This document shows, piece by piece, positions 45,897 to 55,954 of a DNA stretch of 64,000 nucleotides. Position 1 is the stretch's first letter; every line of letters starts with the position of its first letter. A program made the position numbers and the translations under genes. Under the pieces are notes generated by a model. It ran no database searches. It had not been told where the DNA came from and was given only the letters and a program-made list of their open reading frames with translations. The DNA lies in NCBI RefSeq assembly GCF_900101115.1, contig NZ_FNFU01000006.1, forward strand, positions 109,037-173,036. Reading direction: 5' to 3'. This DNA comes from Cryobacterium psychrotolerans. Lineage in GTDB: Bacteria > Actinomycetota > Actinomycetes > Actinomycetales > Microbacteriaceae.

Positions 45897-45953
45897 TGAC
45901 TTGCGGAAAAAGTACCTTCCGCGGCCTCGGGAAGGTACTTTTTCCGCAACTCA
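45897..45953. repeat. Intergenic palindrome B5 (57 nt: 23 + 11 + 23)
   Basis: Arms TGACTTGCGGAAAAAGTACC and complement with one mismatch. Spacer CGCGGCCTCGG and left flank CGGATGCCGT are almost the same as in B6, so the two look like a recent pair. Confidence 0.95.
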
Positions 45954-45979
45954 GCGTCGAATGACGCACCTGTGGGGAG

Positions 45980-46684
45980 TCAGGAGGTACGGGGGAGTTT
46001 GCGGCCCCTGATGAGGAGCCAGAAGATCATTGCGGTCTCGCCGACGAATCCGAACAGGCCGAAGACGGGCGTGAAGCCGGGTACGAGGATCAGGCCGACG
46101 AGGTCGGCGATGTAGCCCAGGCCCGCAATGCCGATGAGGATCCCGAAGATCTTCGGCATGAAGCCGGAGCGGATCGACAGGTAGGCGACCATGAGGAGAT
46201 ACACGCCGAACAGGCCGAGGGCGGTGTTCCAGATCGAGGTGAACGCCTCGATGTTGTGGAGCGCCGCCTCCGGGGTGCCGAGGTTGTTGAAGGCGATCAC
46301 GAGCTGGCCGAGGGCGATCATGAACCAGACCGCAAAGGCGGTCCTCGTCAGGCCGGCCACGGTGGAGACGAGGCTGTTGACGGGCTTGAAGAGCGCGGCG
46401 GTTCCGGCGGCTGCGACGACGTCCAGCACGGCGACGAGATACATCGCGACGATGCCGGCGATCCACAGCGCCGGCGAGGCCGCGATCGCTTCCGCGGTCT
46501 TCTCTGCGTCTCCGGCGGTCACGAGACCCTCGATGGCGACGAAGTTGCCGAAGATGGCCAGGAACACCATGAGCGTCAGGGCGATGCCCGACACGAGTGC
46601 TCCCGTGGCCTGCGACCAGCGGAAGGGGTTCAGGGTGAACGCCCGTGCCGTGATGGTCGGTGCGAACTGCAGGCGAGTTGTCAT
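45980..46684 (-). CDS. DUF4386 family membrane protein
   Basis: 234 aa, six hydrophobic segments. The phrases GIALTLMVFLAIFGNFVAIEGLV, LGQLVIAFNNLGTPEAALHNIEAF and GIAGLGYIADL match the DUF4386 pattern. The ATG at 46684 has AAGGA 7-8 nt upstream. It is transcribed divergently from a TetR regulator, with AT-rich inverted repeats between. A TetR-controlled membrane protein suggests stress or drug response, but the function is unknown. The gene pair is bracketed by B5 and B6. Confidence 0.85.
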   Translation of the reverse strand: MTTRLQFAPTITARAFTLNPFRWSQATGALVSGIALTLMVFLAIFGNFVAIEGLVTAGDAEKTAEAIAASPALWIAGIVAMYLVAVLDVVAAAGTAALFKPVNSLVSTVAGLTRTAFAVWFMIALGQLVIAFNNLGTPEAALHNIEAFTSIWNTALGLFGVYLLMVAYLSIRSGFMPKIFGILIGIAGLGYIADLVGLILVPGFTPVFGLFGFVGETAMIFWLLIRGRKLPRTS

Positions 46685-46713
46685 GATCATTTCCTTACGT
46701 TGTACGGTGTCCA

Positions 46714-46755
46714 TACTTACGACGTATGTTTAGGTTGTAAGTACGGTACATGTAC
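46714..46755. promoter_or_regulatory. Candidate TetR operator between DUF4386 gene and its regulator
   Basis: TACTTAC (46714-46720) and GTAAGTA (46737-46743) form an inverted repeat with a 16-nt spacer. GTACATGTAC (46746-46755) is a perfect 10-bp palindrome. The block is much richer in A/T than its surroundings. Confidence 0.6.
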
Positions 46756-46799
46756 GGAGTAAGGTTGTCAATGACTGAGGAAAAATAGGGGAGAGCGAC

Positions 46800-47474
46800 A
46801 TGGCATCACCGCGCAGGGCAGCGCCAGAGGCGCGAGTCCGACTGAACCGCGATCGGGTGATTGAGGCGGCCGTGAAACTCGCCGACGTCGGGGGACTCGA
46901 TGCGCTCACGATGCGGCGGCTGGGCGAAGAGCTGAACGTCGAAGCAATGTCGATCTACAATCACGTCGCCAACAAGGAAGACCTCATCAACGGCATGGCA
47001 GACGCGGTCTTCAGCGAGATCGAATTGCCTTCGCATAGCGACGACTGGAAGACGGCCATCCGGAAACGCTCGATCTCTTTTCGCGAGATTCTCGCCCGGC
47101 ACTCCTGGGCGACAACCGTGCGGGACTCCGGCGCGAACCCCGGTGCGGCCACCCTCCGGCACCACGACCGGGTGATCGGCACGTTCCGCAACGGCGGCTT
47201 CTCCGTCGCGATGGCGGCGCACGCGTTCTCAGCGGTGGACAGCTACATCTATGGTTTCGCAATGCAGGAAAAGAGTCTGCCCTTCACCACACCGGAAGAA
47301 GTCGCCGCGATGGCCGAAATCATGCTCGCGCAGCTCCCCAGGAGTGAGTACCCATACCTTGCCGAGCTCACCGCCGACTATGTGCTGAAGCCGGGCTACT
47401 TCTACGGCGACGAGTTCCTCGTAGGACTCGACCTCATACTCGACGGGCTCGAGGCGATGCGAAACGCGTCATAG
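46800..47474 (+). CDS. TetR-family regulator (TetR_C-type)
   Basis: 224 aa, ATG at 46800 with GGGGAGAG 5 nt upstream. HTH at residues 18-62 (RVIEAAVKLADVGG, MRRLGEELNVEAMSIYNHVANKEDL), typical of the TetR class with a tetracycline-repressor-like C-terminal domain (ILARHSWATTVRDSG, SAVDSYIYGFAMQE). Divergent from the DUF4386 gene, which it probably represses. Confidence 0.92.
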   Translation: MASPRRAAPEARVRLNRDRVIEAAVKLADVGGLDALTMRRLGEELNVEAMSIYNHVANKEDLINGMADAVFSEIELPSHSDDWKTAIRKRSISFREILARHSWATTVRDSGANPGAATLRHHDRVIGTFRNGGFSVAMAAHAFSAVDSYIYGFAMQEKSLPFTTPEEVAAMAEIMLAQLPRSEYPYLAELTADYVLKPGYFYGDEFLVGLDLILDGLEAMRNAS

Positions 47475-47527
47475 TCCGACGGTGCCCGCCGCCCGCGGCT
47501 CCGGCTTCGCGCGGTCGCGGATGCCGT

Positions 47528-47584
47528 TGAGTTGCGGACAATGTACCTTCCGCGGGCTCGGGAAGGTACTTTTTCCGCAACTCA
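47528..47584. repeat. Intergenic palindrome B6 (57 nt: 23 + 11 + 23)
   Basis: Arms TGAGTTGCGGACAATGTACC and complement with two mismatches, spacer CGCGGGCTCGG, left flank shared with B5. It lies between the convergent TetR and ScfR-type genes. Confidence 0.95.
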
Positions 47585-47612
47585 GTAACTCAGTAACTCA
47601 GTAACTCAGTAA
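47581..47612. repeat. Four tandem 8-bp copies at the edge of B6
   Basis: CTCAGTAA is repeated four times. The first copy begins inside the last four bases of the B6 arm (CTCA), so the repeat grew from the palindrome end. Confidence 0.93.
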
Positions 47613-47638
47613 CAGCAACTCAGCCTGCGCGAGGGCGG

Positions 47639-47692
47639 GCGCCCGACGGGGCTACTCCGCGGCGTGCGCCCGACGGGGCTACTCCGCGGCGT
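47639..47692. repeat. 27-bp exact tandem duplication spanning the ScfR stop codon
   Basis: GCGCCCGACGGGGCTACTCC and 7 further bases are repeated exactly at 47639-47665 and 47666-47692. The gene's stop lies in the second copy, so the first copy is a spare tail. Confidence 0.93.
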
Positions 47693-49121
47693 GCGCCTCG
47701 AGGAACTCGTAGACCTCGGTGTCGTCGACGCCCGGGAAGGTCCCGGAGGGCAGCGGCGAGAGCACATGGGCGTGCAGTCTGGCGCTCGGCCAGGCCTTCC
47801 CGACCCAGCGAGACGACACCGCGGATACCGGGCGCCGGCAGCAGGACTCGTCCGGGCAGCGGGACACGGCCCGCTGGGTCGTCTCCCGGCCGCGGAACCA
47901 CTTCGCCTGCGCGAACGGCACGCCGACGGTGATCGAGAACTCGCCGGCATCCGTCGCCCCGGTCTGCGTCGCGCACCAGAACGTGCCGGCCGGCGTGTCG
48001 GTGTACTGGTAGAACTCGGTGGTGCGGTTGGTGTGGGTGAAGGCGCTGCGGGCGCTCCACTGCTTGCACACGTACTGGCCCTCGATCGAGCCGGTCACGT
48101 CGACCGGCAACGGGAGGCCGTCGTTCTCGTAGCCCTTCTGCAGGGCGCCGTCGCCGGTGACGCGCAGGAAGTGCAGCGTCATGTCGAGGTGGCTCGTCGC
48201 CAGGTTCGTCAGCCGGAGGGCCGCGGCCTCGTGCGTCACCCCGAAGGCGTCGCGGAAGTCTTCGACGGCCAGCTCGCGCTCGCGCTTGGCGGTGGAGAGG
48301 AAGGCGAGGGATGCCTCGCGTGGCATCAGCGCTGCCGCCGCGAAGTAGTTGATCTGCAGCCGCTGCCAGAGGAACTCGGCGTAGCTGGAGGGCCGCTCGT
48401 GGCCGAGCAGCCGGTGCCCCATCGCCTGCAGCGCCATCGACCGCAGGCCGTGGCCGCCGGGGATGGACGCCGGCGGCAGGTAGATCCGGTGATTGACCAG
48501 GTCGGTCACCGAGCGCGTGGAGTTGGGCAGGTCGTTGACGTAGATGAGGTTGAAGCCCAGGCGCTCGGCCATCACGCTCACCTCCCGGTGGGTGAGCGCG
48601 CCCGAGACGTGCCCGGAGGCCCGCACCTGGTCTTCGGCCAGCTGCTCGATGTCGGGCATGTAATTGTCGCGGTCGCGCATCAGCTCGCGCAGCTCGGTGT
48701 TCGCGCGCCGCGCCTCCTCGGGCGTGGCGATGGCCTCGCTGGCCCGGCGGGCGAGCTCCCGGTGCAGCCCGACGAGGGACTCGACGGCCGCCAGCGGGGT
48801 GCCCTTGGTCACCTTGACCTGGGGCAGGCCGAGCGCGCCGTAGAGCGGGTTTTTCTGCGCCCTGGCCAGCTCAATCTCCAGCGCCGCCCGCGTGTTCGGA
48901 GCGTCGCGGCTGAGCAGCTCGGTGAGGTCGACGCCCAGGGCGGCCGCGACATCCTGCAGCGTCGAGAGCTTCGGCTCCCGCCGCCCATTCTCGATCAGGG
49001 AGAGCTGGCTGCCGGCCAGCCCCACCCGGTCACCGAGCTGGTCCAGGGTGAGCCCGCGCTGGCCGCGGAAATGACGGATGCGATGGCCGAGGGTGATGAG
49101 ATCAGAGGCTTGCGACGACAT
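47679..49121 (-). CDS. XRE-family ScfR/RamB/PrpR-type transcriptional regulator
   Basis: 480 aa. N-terminal HTH (LDQLGDRVGLAGSQLSLIENGRREP, residues 24-48), central ImmA/IrrE-like region around residues 180-300, and a C-terminal short-chain-fatty-acyl regulator domain with clustered cysteines (CATQTG, RCPDESCC). This matches RamB of Corynebacterium and PrpR of mycobacteria, which sense acyl-CoA/Fe-S status and control acetate, propionate and glyoxylate genes. It is divergent from pckG, a plausible target. An AAGGA abuts the ATG with no spacing, so translation initiation is unusual. Confidence 0.88.
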   Translation of the reverse strand: MSSQASDLITLGHRIRHFRGQRGLTLDQLGDRVGLAGSQLSLIENGRREPKLSTLQDVAAALGVDLTELLSRDAPNTRAALEIELARAQKNPLYGALGLPQVKVTKGTPLAAVESLVGLHRELARRASEAIATPEEARRANTELRELMRDRDNYMPDIEQLAEDQVRASGHVSGALTHREVSVMAERLGFNLIYVNDLPNSTRSVTDLVNHRIYLPPASIPGGHGLRSMALQAMGHRLLGHERPSSYAEFLWQRLQINYFAAAALMPREASLAFLSTAKRERELAVEDFRDAFGVTHEAAALRLTNLATSHLDMTLHFLRVTGDGALQKGYENDGLPLPVDVTGSIEGQYVCKQWSARSAFTHTNRTTEFYQYTDTPAGTFWCATQTGATDAGEFSITVGVPFAQAKWFRGRETTQRAVSRCPDESCCRRPVSAVSSRWVGKAWPSARLHAHVLSPLPSGTFPGVDDTEVYEFLEAHAAE

Positions 49122-49137
49122 TCCTTAACAATACCGA

Positions 49138-49153
49138 AAGAAACGACTTTCTT
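49138..49153. promoter_or_regulatory. Candidate operator in the ScfR-pckG divergent region
   Basis: AAGAAA-CGAC-TTTCTT is a perfect 6-bp inverted repeat with a 4-nt spacer, 17 nt upstream of the regulator start, in an AT-rich patch. Confidence 0.5.
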
Positions 49154-49278
49154 AACGGCTGGTTCTCGCTTTCTGTCCGGATTTCTGCCGCACACTGGAT
49201 CAAGAGGGCAAATTTTCACGCCCTGCAACGTCGCACCCGAGCGAGATCGACCTGAAATCAACGATGAAAGGCCAGGAG

Positions 49279-51132
49279 ATGACCATCGCTAATTTCCCCA
49301 TCCAGACCGGCGGAGAACAATCCAGCACGGGTTCGGGCACGACCGACCCCAACCTCCAGGCCTGGGTTGACGAGGTCGCCCGCCTGACCCAGCCGGACGC
49401 AATCGTCTGGTGCGATGGTTCCATGCGCGAAGCCGACGCCCTGGCCAAGCAGCTCGTCACCGAGGGCAAGCTCATCCGCCTGAACCCGGAGTGGCGCCCC
49501 AACAGTTTCCTCGCCCGCACGGATCCCTCCGATGTCGCCCGCGTCGAGGACCGCACGTTCATCTGCTCCGCGGACCCCGACGACGCAGGCCCCACGAACA
49601 ACTGGGCCGACCCCGAGCTGATGCGCGACGAGCTCCAGGTCGTCTTCGCCGGCAGCATGCGCGGCCGCACGATGTACGTCGTGCCGTTCTCGATGGGCCC
49701 GCTCGGCGGCCCCATCTCGCAGCTCGGCGTCGAGATCACCGACTCGCCCTACGTCGTTCTGAACATGGGCATCATGACCCGCATGGGCGACAAGGTCCTC
49801 CGCCTGATCGAGGGCGGGGCGCGCTGGGTGCAGACCGTGCACAGCGTCGGCTTCCCGCTGATCGAGGAAGACGGCCAGAAGCGCGACGACGTGCAGTGGC
49901 CCTGCAGCGAGCTCAAGTACATCGTCCAGTTCCCGGACACCCGCGAGGTCTGGTCGTACGGCTCGGGCTACGGCGGCAACGCGCTGCTGTCGAAGAAGTC
50001 GTTCGCGCTGCGCATCGCATCCGTCATGGCCCGCGATGAGGGCTGGCTCGCCGAGCACATGCTGCTGATCAAGGTCACCTCGCCGGAGGGCGGCGTGTCC
50101 CACGTGGCCGCCGCGTTCCCCTCCGCCTGCGGCAAGACGAACCTCTCGATGCTGCGCCCGACCATCCCCGGATGGAAGGTCGAGACCATCGGCGACGACA
50201 TCGCCTGGCTGCGCCCCGGCCCCGACGGCAAGCTCTACGCGATCAACCCGGAGGCCGGCTTCTTCGGCGTCGCCCCCGGCACCGGCGAGATCACGAACCC
50301 GACGGCCGTGAACACGGTCTGGGGCAACACGATCTTCACAAACGTGGCGCTGCGCGACGACGGCGATGTCTGGTGGGAGGGCCTCACCGAGACGGCCCCG
50401 AGCCACCTCATCGACTGGCAGGGCAACGACTGGACGCCCGATTCCGGACGCCCGGCCGCGCACCCCAACTCCCGGTTCACCGTCGCTGCCGCGCAGTGCC
50501 CGTCCATCTCCGAGGACTGGGAGGCGTTCGGCGGCGTGCCGATCGATGCCATCCTGTTCGGCGGCCGTCGCGCCACCAACGTCCCGCTCGTCGCTCAGGC
50601 GCGCAGCTGGAAGCACGGTGTGTTCATGGGTGCCACGATCTCTTCCGAGAAGACCGCGGCCGCCGAGGGCACCGTCGGCGAGCTGCGCCGCGACCCGTTC
50701 GCGATGCTCCCGTTCTGCGGCTACAACATGGCCGACTACTGGGCCCACTGGCTCAAGGTCGGCAAGGGACTCGGCGTCAACGCCCCGGCGATCTTCCAGG
50801 TGAACTGGTTCCGCAAGGGCGCGGACGGCAGCTTCCTCTGGCCCGGCTTCGGCGAGAACTCGCGCGTGATCGAGTGGATCGTGCGTCGCATCGAGGGCAA
50901 GGCGGATGCCGTCGACACCCCGATCGGACTGCTCCCGTCCGACGACGCGCTCAACCTCGACGGACTCGACCTGTCCGAGCACCAGGTCGAGCAGCTGTTC
51001 CGCATCGACAACGAGTCCTGGATGGAGGAGTGCGACATGACGGAGGAATACTTCAAGAAGTTCGGCAGCCGCGTTCCCCCGGCGCTGCTCGCCGAGCTGG
51101 CCAGCGTGCGCTACAACCTCCGCGCGGAGTAG
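49279..51132 (+). CDS. pckG: Phosphoenolpyruvate carboxykinase (GTP)
   Basis: Oxaloacetate + GTP to PEP + GDP + CO2, the entry to gluconeogenesis, cytosolic, 617 aa. The ATG at 49279 has AAAGG 7 nt upstream; an ATG at 49264 would add five residues without a ribosome site. The GTP-type P-loop with hyperreactive cysteine, [13 protein letters not shown], lies near residue 285. Also [10 protein letters not shown], the PEP-binding [14 protein letters not shown] and [19 protein letters not shown]. Divergent from the RamB/PrpR-like regulator. Confidence 0.96.
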   Translation: MTIANFPIQTGGEQSSTGSGTTDPNLQAWVDEVARLTQPDAIVWCDGSMREADALAKQLVTEGKLIRLNPEWRPNSFLARTDPSDVARVEDRTFICSADPDDAGPTNNWADPELMRDELQVVFAGSMRGRTMYVVPFSMGPLGGPISQLGVEITDSPYVVLNMGIMTRMGDKVLRLIEGGARWVQTVHSVGFPLIEEDGQKRDDVQWPCSELKYIVQFPDTREVWSYGSGYGGNALLSKKSFALRIASVMARDEGWLAEHMLLIKVTSPEGGVSHVAAAFPSACGKTNLSMLRPTIPGWKVETIGDDIAWLRPGPDGKLYAINPEAGFFGVAPGTGEITNPTAVNTVWGNTIFTNVALRDDGDVWWEGLTETAPSHLIDWQGNDWTPDSGRPAAHPNSRFTVAAAQCPSISEDWEAFGGVPIDAILFGGRRATNVPLVAQARSWKHGVFMGATISSEKTAAAEGTVGELRRDPFAMLPFCGYNMADYWAHWLKVGKGLGVNAPAIFQVNWFRKGADGSFLWPGFGENSRVIEWIVRRIEGKADAVDTPIGLLPSDDALNLDGLDLSEHQVEQLFRIDNESWMEECDMTEEYFKKFGSRVPPALLAELASVRYNLRAE

Positions 51133-51158
51133 CCGCGCCACCTCGCCAACTCGCCGAA

Positions 51159-51207
51159 CTGTGAGTTTGGCACCTTCCCGGGCCCCGGGAAGGTGCCAAA
51201 CTCACAG
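51159..51207. repeat. Intergenic palindrome E (49 nt: 19 + 11 + 19)
   Basis: Perfect arms CTGTGAGTTTGGCACCTTC and complement around CCGGGCCCCGG, which is itself palindromic except at its centre. It shares TGAG...ACCTTC-N11-GAAGGT...CTCA with families A and B. It lies between convergent pckG and the ABC exporter. Confidence 0.95.
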
Positions 51208-51243
51208 GTCGGCGTGGGGGGATTAGCGTGCGGGGAGCTCCGG

Positions 51244-53307
51244 TTAGACGAGGAGCTGGTGCTTGGCGAGCTCGCGGTAGAGCGGGGTGGAGGCGACGAG
51301 CTCGGAGTGGGTGCCGGTGCCGACGACCTGGCCGTGGTCGAGTACCACGATCTGGTCCGAATCGACCACGGTCGAGAGCCGGTGCGCGATCACGATCAGG
51401 GTGCGGTTGACGGCGACCGCGTCGATCGCCGCGCGCATCTTCTGCTCGTTGACGCCGTCGAGGCTCGAGGTGGATTCGTCCAGCAGCAGGATGGGCGGCG
51501 CGGCGAGCAGGGCCCGGGCGATCGCGAGCCGCTGGCGTTCGCCGCCGGAGAGCATGACGCCCGACTCGCCGACCGCCGCGCCGAGCCCGGCCGGGTCACG
51601 GTCGAGCACCTCGCCGAGGTTGACGGCGTGCAGCACGGCGATGCACTCCTCGTCGGTGGCGTCCGGCGTGGCCAGGGTGAGGTTGTCGCGCAGCGACCCG
51701 GCGAGCACAGGGGCGTCCTGCTCGACGTAGCCGATCTGCGACCGGAGCGCGGTGCGGTCGAGGGTGCGGATGTCCAGCCCGCCCAGTCGCACGATGCCGG
51801 CGGTGGGGTCGTAGAACCGCTCGATCAGGGCGAGGATCGTGCTCTTGCCGGCGCCGGACGGCCCGACCAGGGCCGTGCGCAGACCGCGCGGGGCGCTGAA
51901 CGAGACCCCGCGGAGCACCGCGCGCGGACCGGCCGGCGCCGGTCCCGACGTGCCGGCGCCGTCGGCTGCGGCCAGGTTGGCGTCGATCAGATCGGGTTCG
52001 GCGAGCACTTCCTCGAGTACGCCGGGGGCGATGATCAGGGTTTCGAGCACCGCGGGCACGTCCGCGGCGGCGACCGGGGCTTCTGCGGCGGCCGGTGGCG
52101 TGGCCCCGGGCTCGGGCGTGCCACCCGGCGCGGCCGGAACCGCGTAGCCGAAGTGCACCTCCTCGAAGGCGATGGCGGGGGCATCCGGCAGCATCGACGC
52201 GTTCGCGGCGCCGACCGTGAGGGCCAGCGGGGCGATGTCGCGGTCGAACTGGTCCTCGGCGGGCAGGTCGATGATCTCCTCGATCCGGCCGAGCGCGCCG
52301 AGGGCCGCGTTCACGGAGGTGATCGCGCCGAAGGCCTGGCCGAGCGGCATGATCATCATGAACAGGAAGAGGATGAAGGCCACCAGGTCGGCGACGGTGA
52401 TGGCGCCGCTGGCGACCCGGAAGCCGCCGACGCCGAGCACGACGAGGAATGACACCTGCATGGCGATGCCGGCGATGGGCACGACCAGGGCGGAGATCTT
52501 CGCGACCTTGATGCCCATCCGCCAGGCGCCCCTGGCGTCCTCCTCGACGACCGCGATCTCGCGCTCGGTCGCGTTCGAGGCGCGCACGGTGCGCACGGCG
52601 CTGATGGCCCGTTCGACGCTGGCGGCGAGGTCGCCGACTTTGGCCTGCGCCGCGGCGCTGGCGGTACGGATGCGCTGGGACAGCAACGTCACCGTCACCA
52701 CCGACACGGTGATCACGAGCACCGTCAGCCCGAGCAGCACCGGGTCGATGATGAGCATGGCGATGAGCGCGCCGACGAAGGTGAGGGAGCCGCCGACCGC
52801 CTCGACGAGTCCCTGGGTAAGCACGGCACGCAGCAGGGTCGTGTCGGAGCCGACCCGGGAGACGAGGTCGCCGGTGCGCCGGGTGTCGAACTCGCTGATC
52901 GGGAGCCGCAGCATCCGCCCGATCAGCTTGCGGCGACTGGAGAGCACGACGCCCTCACCGGTGCGCTGCAGCAGGTAGTGCTGGTAGCCGCTGATCAGGC
53001 CGGAGACGACGACGAGCGCGATCAGGGCGCCGACGAGCCCGCCGAGCGGGTCCTCCTTCTGCACGATCGTGATCACCTGGCTGACCAGCAGCGGCTGCGC
53101 CAGGCTGGCCGCGGCGCCGAGAATGCTCAGCACGATCACGACGCCGAGCACCTTCTTGTGCTCGAGGAGGTAGGGCATGAGCTGGCTGAATTTCGCGCGC
53201 GGCCCCTCGGGGGTTCCGCCGCGGCGCCCGAACCGGGACGTCGTCGGGGGACGCTCCGAGGAGGGGAGGGAGGAAGGGGCGGATTCGGCGCTGGGTGTCG
53301 TGCTCAC
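51244..53307 (-). CDS. ABC exporter (fused transmembrane and ATPase domains) with an insertion in the nucleotide-binding domain
   Basis: Homodimeric-type exporter, 687 aa from the GTG at 53307 (TTG at 53310 possible). Six membrane helices lie at residues 45-345. The ATPase begins IAFEEVHFGYA near residue 385, but then about 70 Ala/Pro/Glu-rich residues are inserted before VLRGVSFSAPRG. After that it is canonical: Walker A VGPSGAGKST, Q-loop GYVEQDAPV, signature LSGGERQR, Walker B ILLLDEST, and switch His in VIAHRLST. The substrate (lipid, drug or peptide) is unknown. Convergent with pckG across palindrome E. Confidence 0.9.
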   Translation of the reverse strand: MSTTPSAESAPSSLPSSERPPTTSRFGRRGGTPEGPRAKFSQLMPYLLEHKKVLGVVIVLSILGAAASLAQPLLVSQVITIVQKEDPLGGLVGALIALVVVSGLISGYQHYLLQRTGEGVVLSSRRKLIGRMLRLPISEFDTRRTGDLVSRVGSDTTLLRAVLTQGLVEAVGGSLTFVGALIAMLIIDPVLLGLTVLVITVSVVTVTLLSQRIRTASAAAQAKVGDLAASVERAISAVRTVRASNATEREIAVVEEDARGAWRMGIKVAKISALVVPIAGIAMQVSFLVVLGVGGFRVASGAITVADLVAFILFLFMMIMPLGQAFGAITSVNAALGALGRIEEIIDLPAEDQFDRDIAPLALTVGAANASMLPDAPAIAFEEVHFGYAVPAAPGGTPEPGATPPAAAEAPVAAADVPAVLETLIIAPGVLEEVLAEPDLIDANLAAADGAGTSGPAPAGPRAVLRGVSFSAPRGLRTALVGPSGAGKSTILALIERFYDPTAGIVRLGGLDIRTLDRTALRSQIGYVEQDAPVLAGSLRDNLTLATPDATDEECIAVLHAVNLGEVLDRDPAGLGAAVGESGVMLSGGERQRLAIARALLAAPPILLLDESTSSLDGVNEQKMRAAIDAVAVNRTLIVIAHRLSTVVDSDQIVVLDHGQVVGTGTHSELVASTPLYRELAKHQLLV

Positions 53308-53361
53308 CAACCGAGTTTACTTCCCGGGAGATGACCTCCGACCGGTCTACAGTGGGGAACT

Positions 53362-54284
<923 letters not shown>

Positions 54285-54288
<4 letters not shown>

Positions 54289-55121
54289 GCGCCGTGGTCG
54301 ACCAGGCCGAACAGGCCATCGCGGCGACGGTCAAACCACGCCGCTGGGGGTCCTGGTATGTCGCCGAGCACCGGTTCCGGGTCATGCGCTCCTACGCGCA
54401 GACGGTCGTGGTCACGGCCATCGGCAACCCGCTGATCTACCTCTATGCCATGGGCGTCGGCCTGGCCACGCTCGTCGACGGCAACCTCGGCGCGGAGGCG
54501 GTCGACGGCGTCAGCTACCTCACCTTCGTCGCCCCGGCCCTGCTCGCCAGCGCGGCCGTCGCCGTCGCGTCCGAGGAGTTCAGCTACCCGGTCCTGCTGG
54601 GCTTCAAGTGGAACCCGGTCTTCTACGGCATGAACGCCTCCCCGATCCAGCCGGGCCAGATCATCAACGGCATCGTCATCTCGGTGACCGTTCGGATGCT
54701 CGTCACCCTGGGCATCTACTTCGGCTTCATGCTGCTCTTCGGCGCGGTCCCGTCGCCGACGGGCTTCCTCGCCGTCTTCGCGGCGCTGCTCACCGGCCTC
54801 GGGCTCGGGGCCCTGCTGATGGGCTACACGGCCAGGATCATCGACGACAACGGCCAGCTGGTGATGGTCATGCGCTTCATCATCCTGCCGATGACCCTGT
54901 TCTCGGGCACCTTCTTCCCGCTCGGCGTGCTGCCGATCTACCTGCAGTGGATCGGCTGGATCTCCCCGCTCTGGCACGGCACCGAACTGGCCCGGGTCTT
55001 CGCCTACGGCGCGAGCGAACCGATCTGGCTGACCGTCGTGCACGTGCTCTACCTGGCCGTGCTGCTCGGCATCGGCTGGACCTGGGCCCGGCGCGTCACC
55101 GTGAGGAGGCTGAACAAGTGA
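54285..55121 (+). CDS. ABC-2 type permease, subunit 1
   Basis: 278 aa, six hydrophobic helices. YVAEHRFRVMRSYAQTVV at the N-terminus, central FVAPALLASAAVAVASEEFSYP, and the ABC-2 phrase FIILPMTLFSGTFFPLGVLP. ATG overlaps the ATPase stop (ATGA); its own stop overlaps the next GTG. It forms a heterodimeric channel with subunit 2. Confidence 0.9.
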
Positions 55122-55948
55122 CGGATTCCGAGACCGCGGTGGCAGCATCCGTCGCCGCCGCCCGGCCGATGCGCGCCCTCTACGCCGGCAACGCGCGCAG
55201 CGTCATGCAGCGCGGCTGGCGCGCGACGAGAAGCTCGAACTGGATGATCGTGGTGAGCGGCTTCTTCGAGCCGATCTTCTACCTGCTCTCGATGGGCCTC
55301 GGCCTCGGCGCGCTGATCGGCACGATCACCACCGAATCGGGCGATGAGGTGCCGTACGCGGCGTTCATCGCGCCGGCGCTGCTGGCCGTGTCGGCGATGA
55401 ACGGCGCGATCTACGACTCGACCTGGAACGTGTTCTTCAAGATGCAGTTCGCGAAACTGTACGAGGGCATGCTGTCCACCTCGCTCGGGCCGCTGGATGT
55501 CGCGCTCGGCGAGATCTCGCTGGCCCTGCTGCGCGGCGGGATCTACGCGACCGGCTTCATGCTCGTGATGCAGGCGCTCGGGCTGAACCTGTCCTGGTGG
55601 GCGCTGCTGGCGCTGCCGGCCGTGCTGCTGATCGCGTTCGGCTTCGCCAGCGTCGGCATGGCGATCACCAGCTACATGAAGACGTTCCAGCAGATGGACT
55701 GGATCAACCTGTTCCTGCTGCCGATGTTCCTGTTCTCGGCGACGTTCTACCCGCTCAGCGTTTACCCGCAGGGCATCCAGTACGTCATCCAGGCGCTGCC
55801 GCTCTGGCACGGGGTGGAGCTCGTGCGCGGGCTGACCACGGGACTGGTCGGGCCGGGGATGCTCTGGCACGTGCTCTACTACGTCGTGATGATCCTCGTC
55901 GGCCTGGTCTTCACCACCCGCCGCCTGCGCGTGCTCTTCCTCGACTGA
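55118..55948 (+). CDS. ABC-2 type permease, subunit 2
   Basis: 276 aa from the GTG at 55118 overlapping the previous stop. Six helices; IYDSTWNVFFKMQFAKLYEGM and MFLFSATFYPLSVYPQGIQYV match NodJ/DrrB-type permeases. An arginine-rich start (ARSVMQRGWRATRSSNW) orients the N-terminus inside. Paralogue of subunit 1. Palindrome C4 follows its stop by 6 nt. Confidence 0.9.
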   Translation: MTDSETAVAASVAAARPMRALYAGNARSVMQRGWRATRSSNWMIVVSGFFEPIFYLLSMGLGLGALIGTITTESGDEVPYAAFIAPALLAVSAMNGAIYDSTWNVFFKMQFAKLYEGMLSTSLGPLDVALGEISLALLRGGIYATGFMLVMQALGLNLSWWALLALPAVLLIAFGFASVGMAITSYMKTFQQMDWINLFLLPMFLFSATFYPLSVYPQGIQYVIQALPLWHGVELVRGLTTGLVGPGMLWHVLYYVVMILVGLVFTTRRLRVLFLD

Positions 55949-55954
55949 CCTCTC

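Noticed and set aside
47581..47612. Short direct repeats considered as a CRISPR array
   Set aside because: Units are 8 bp with no spacers between them; it is a simple tandem repeat. None of the other tandem arrays has spacer-like unique DNA, and no cas gene is present.
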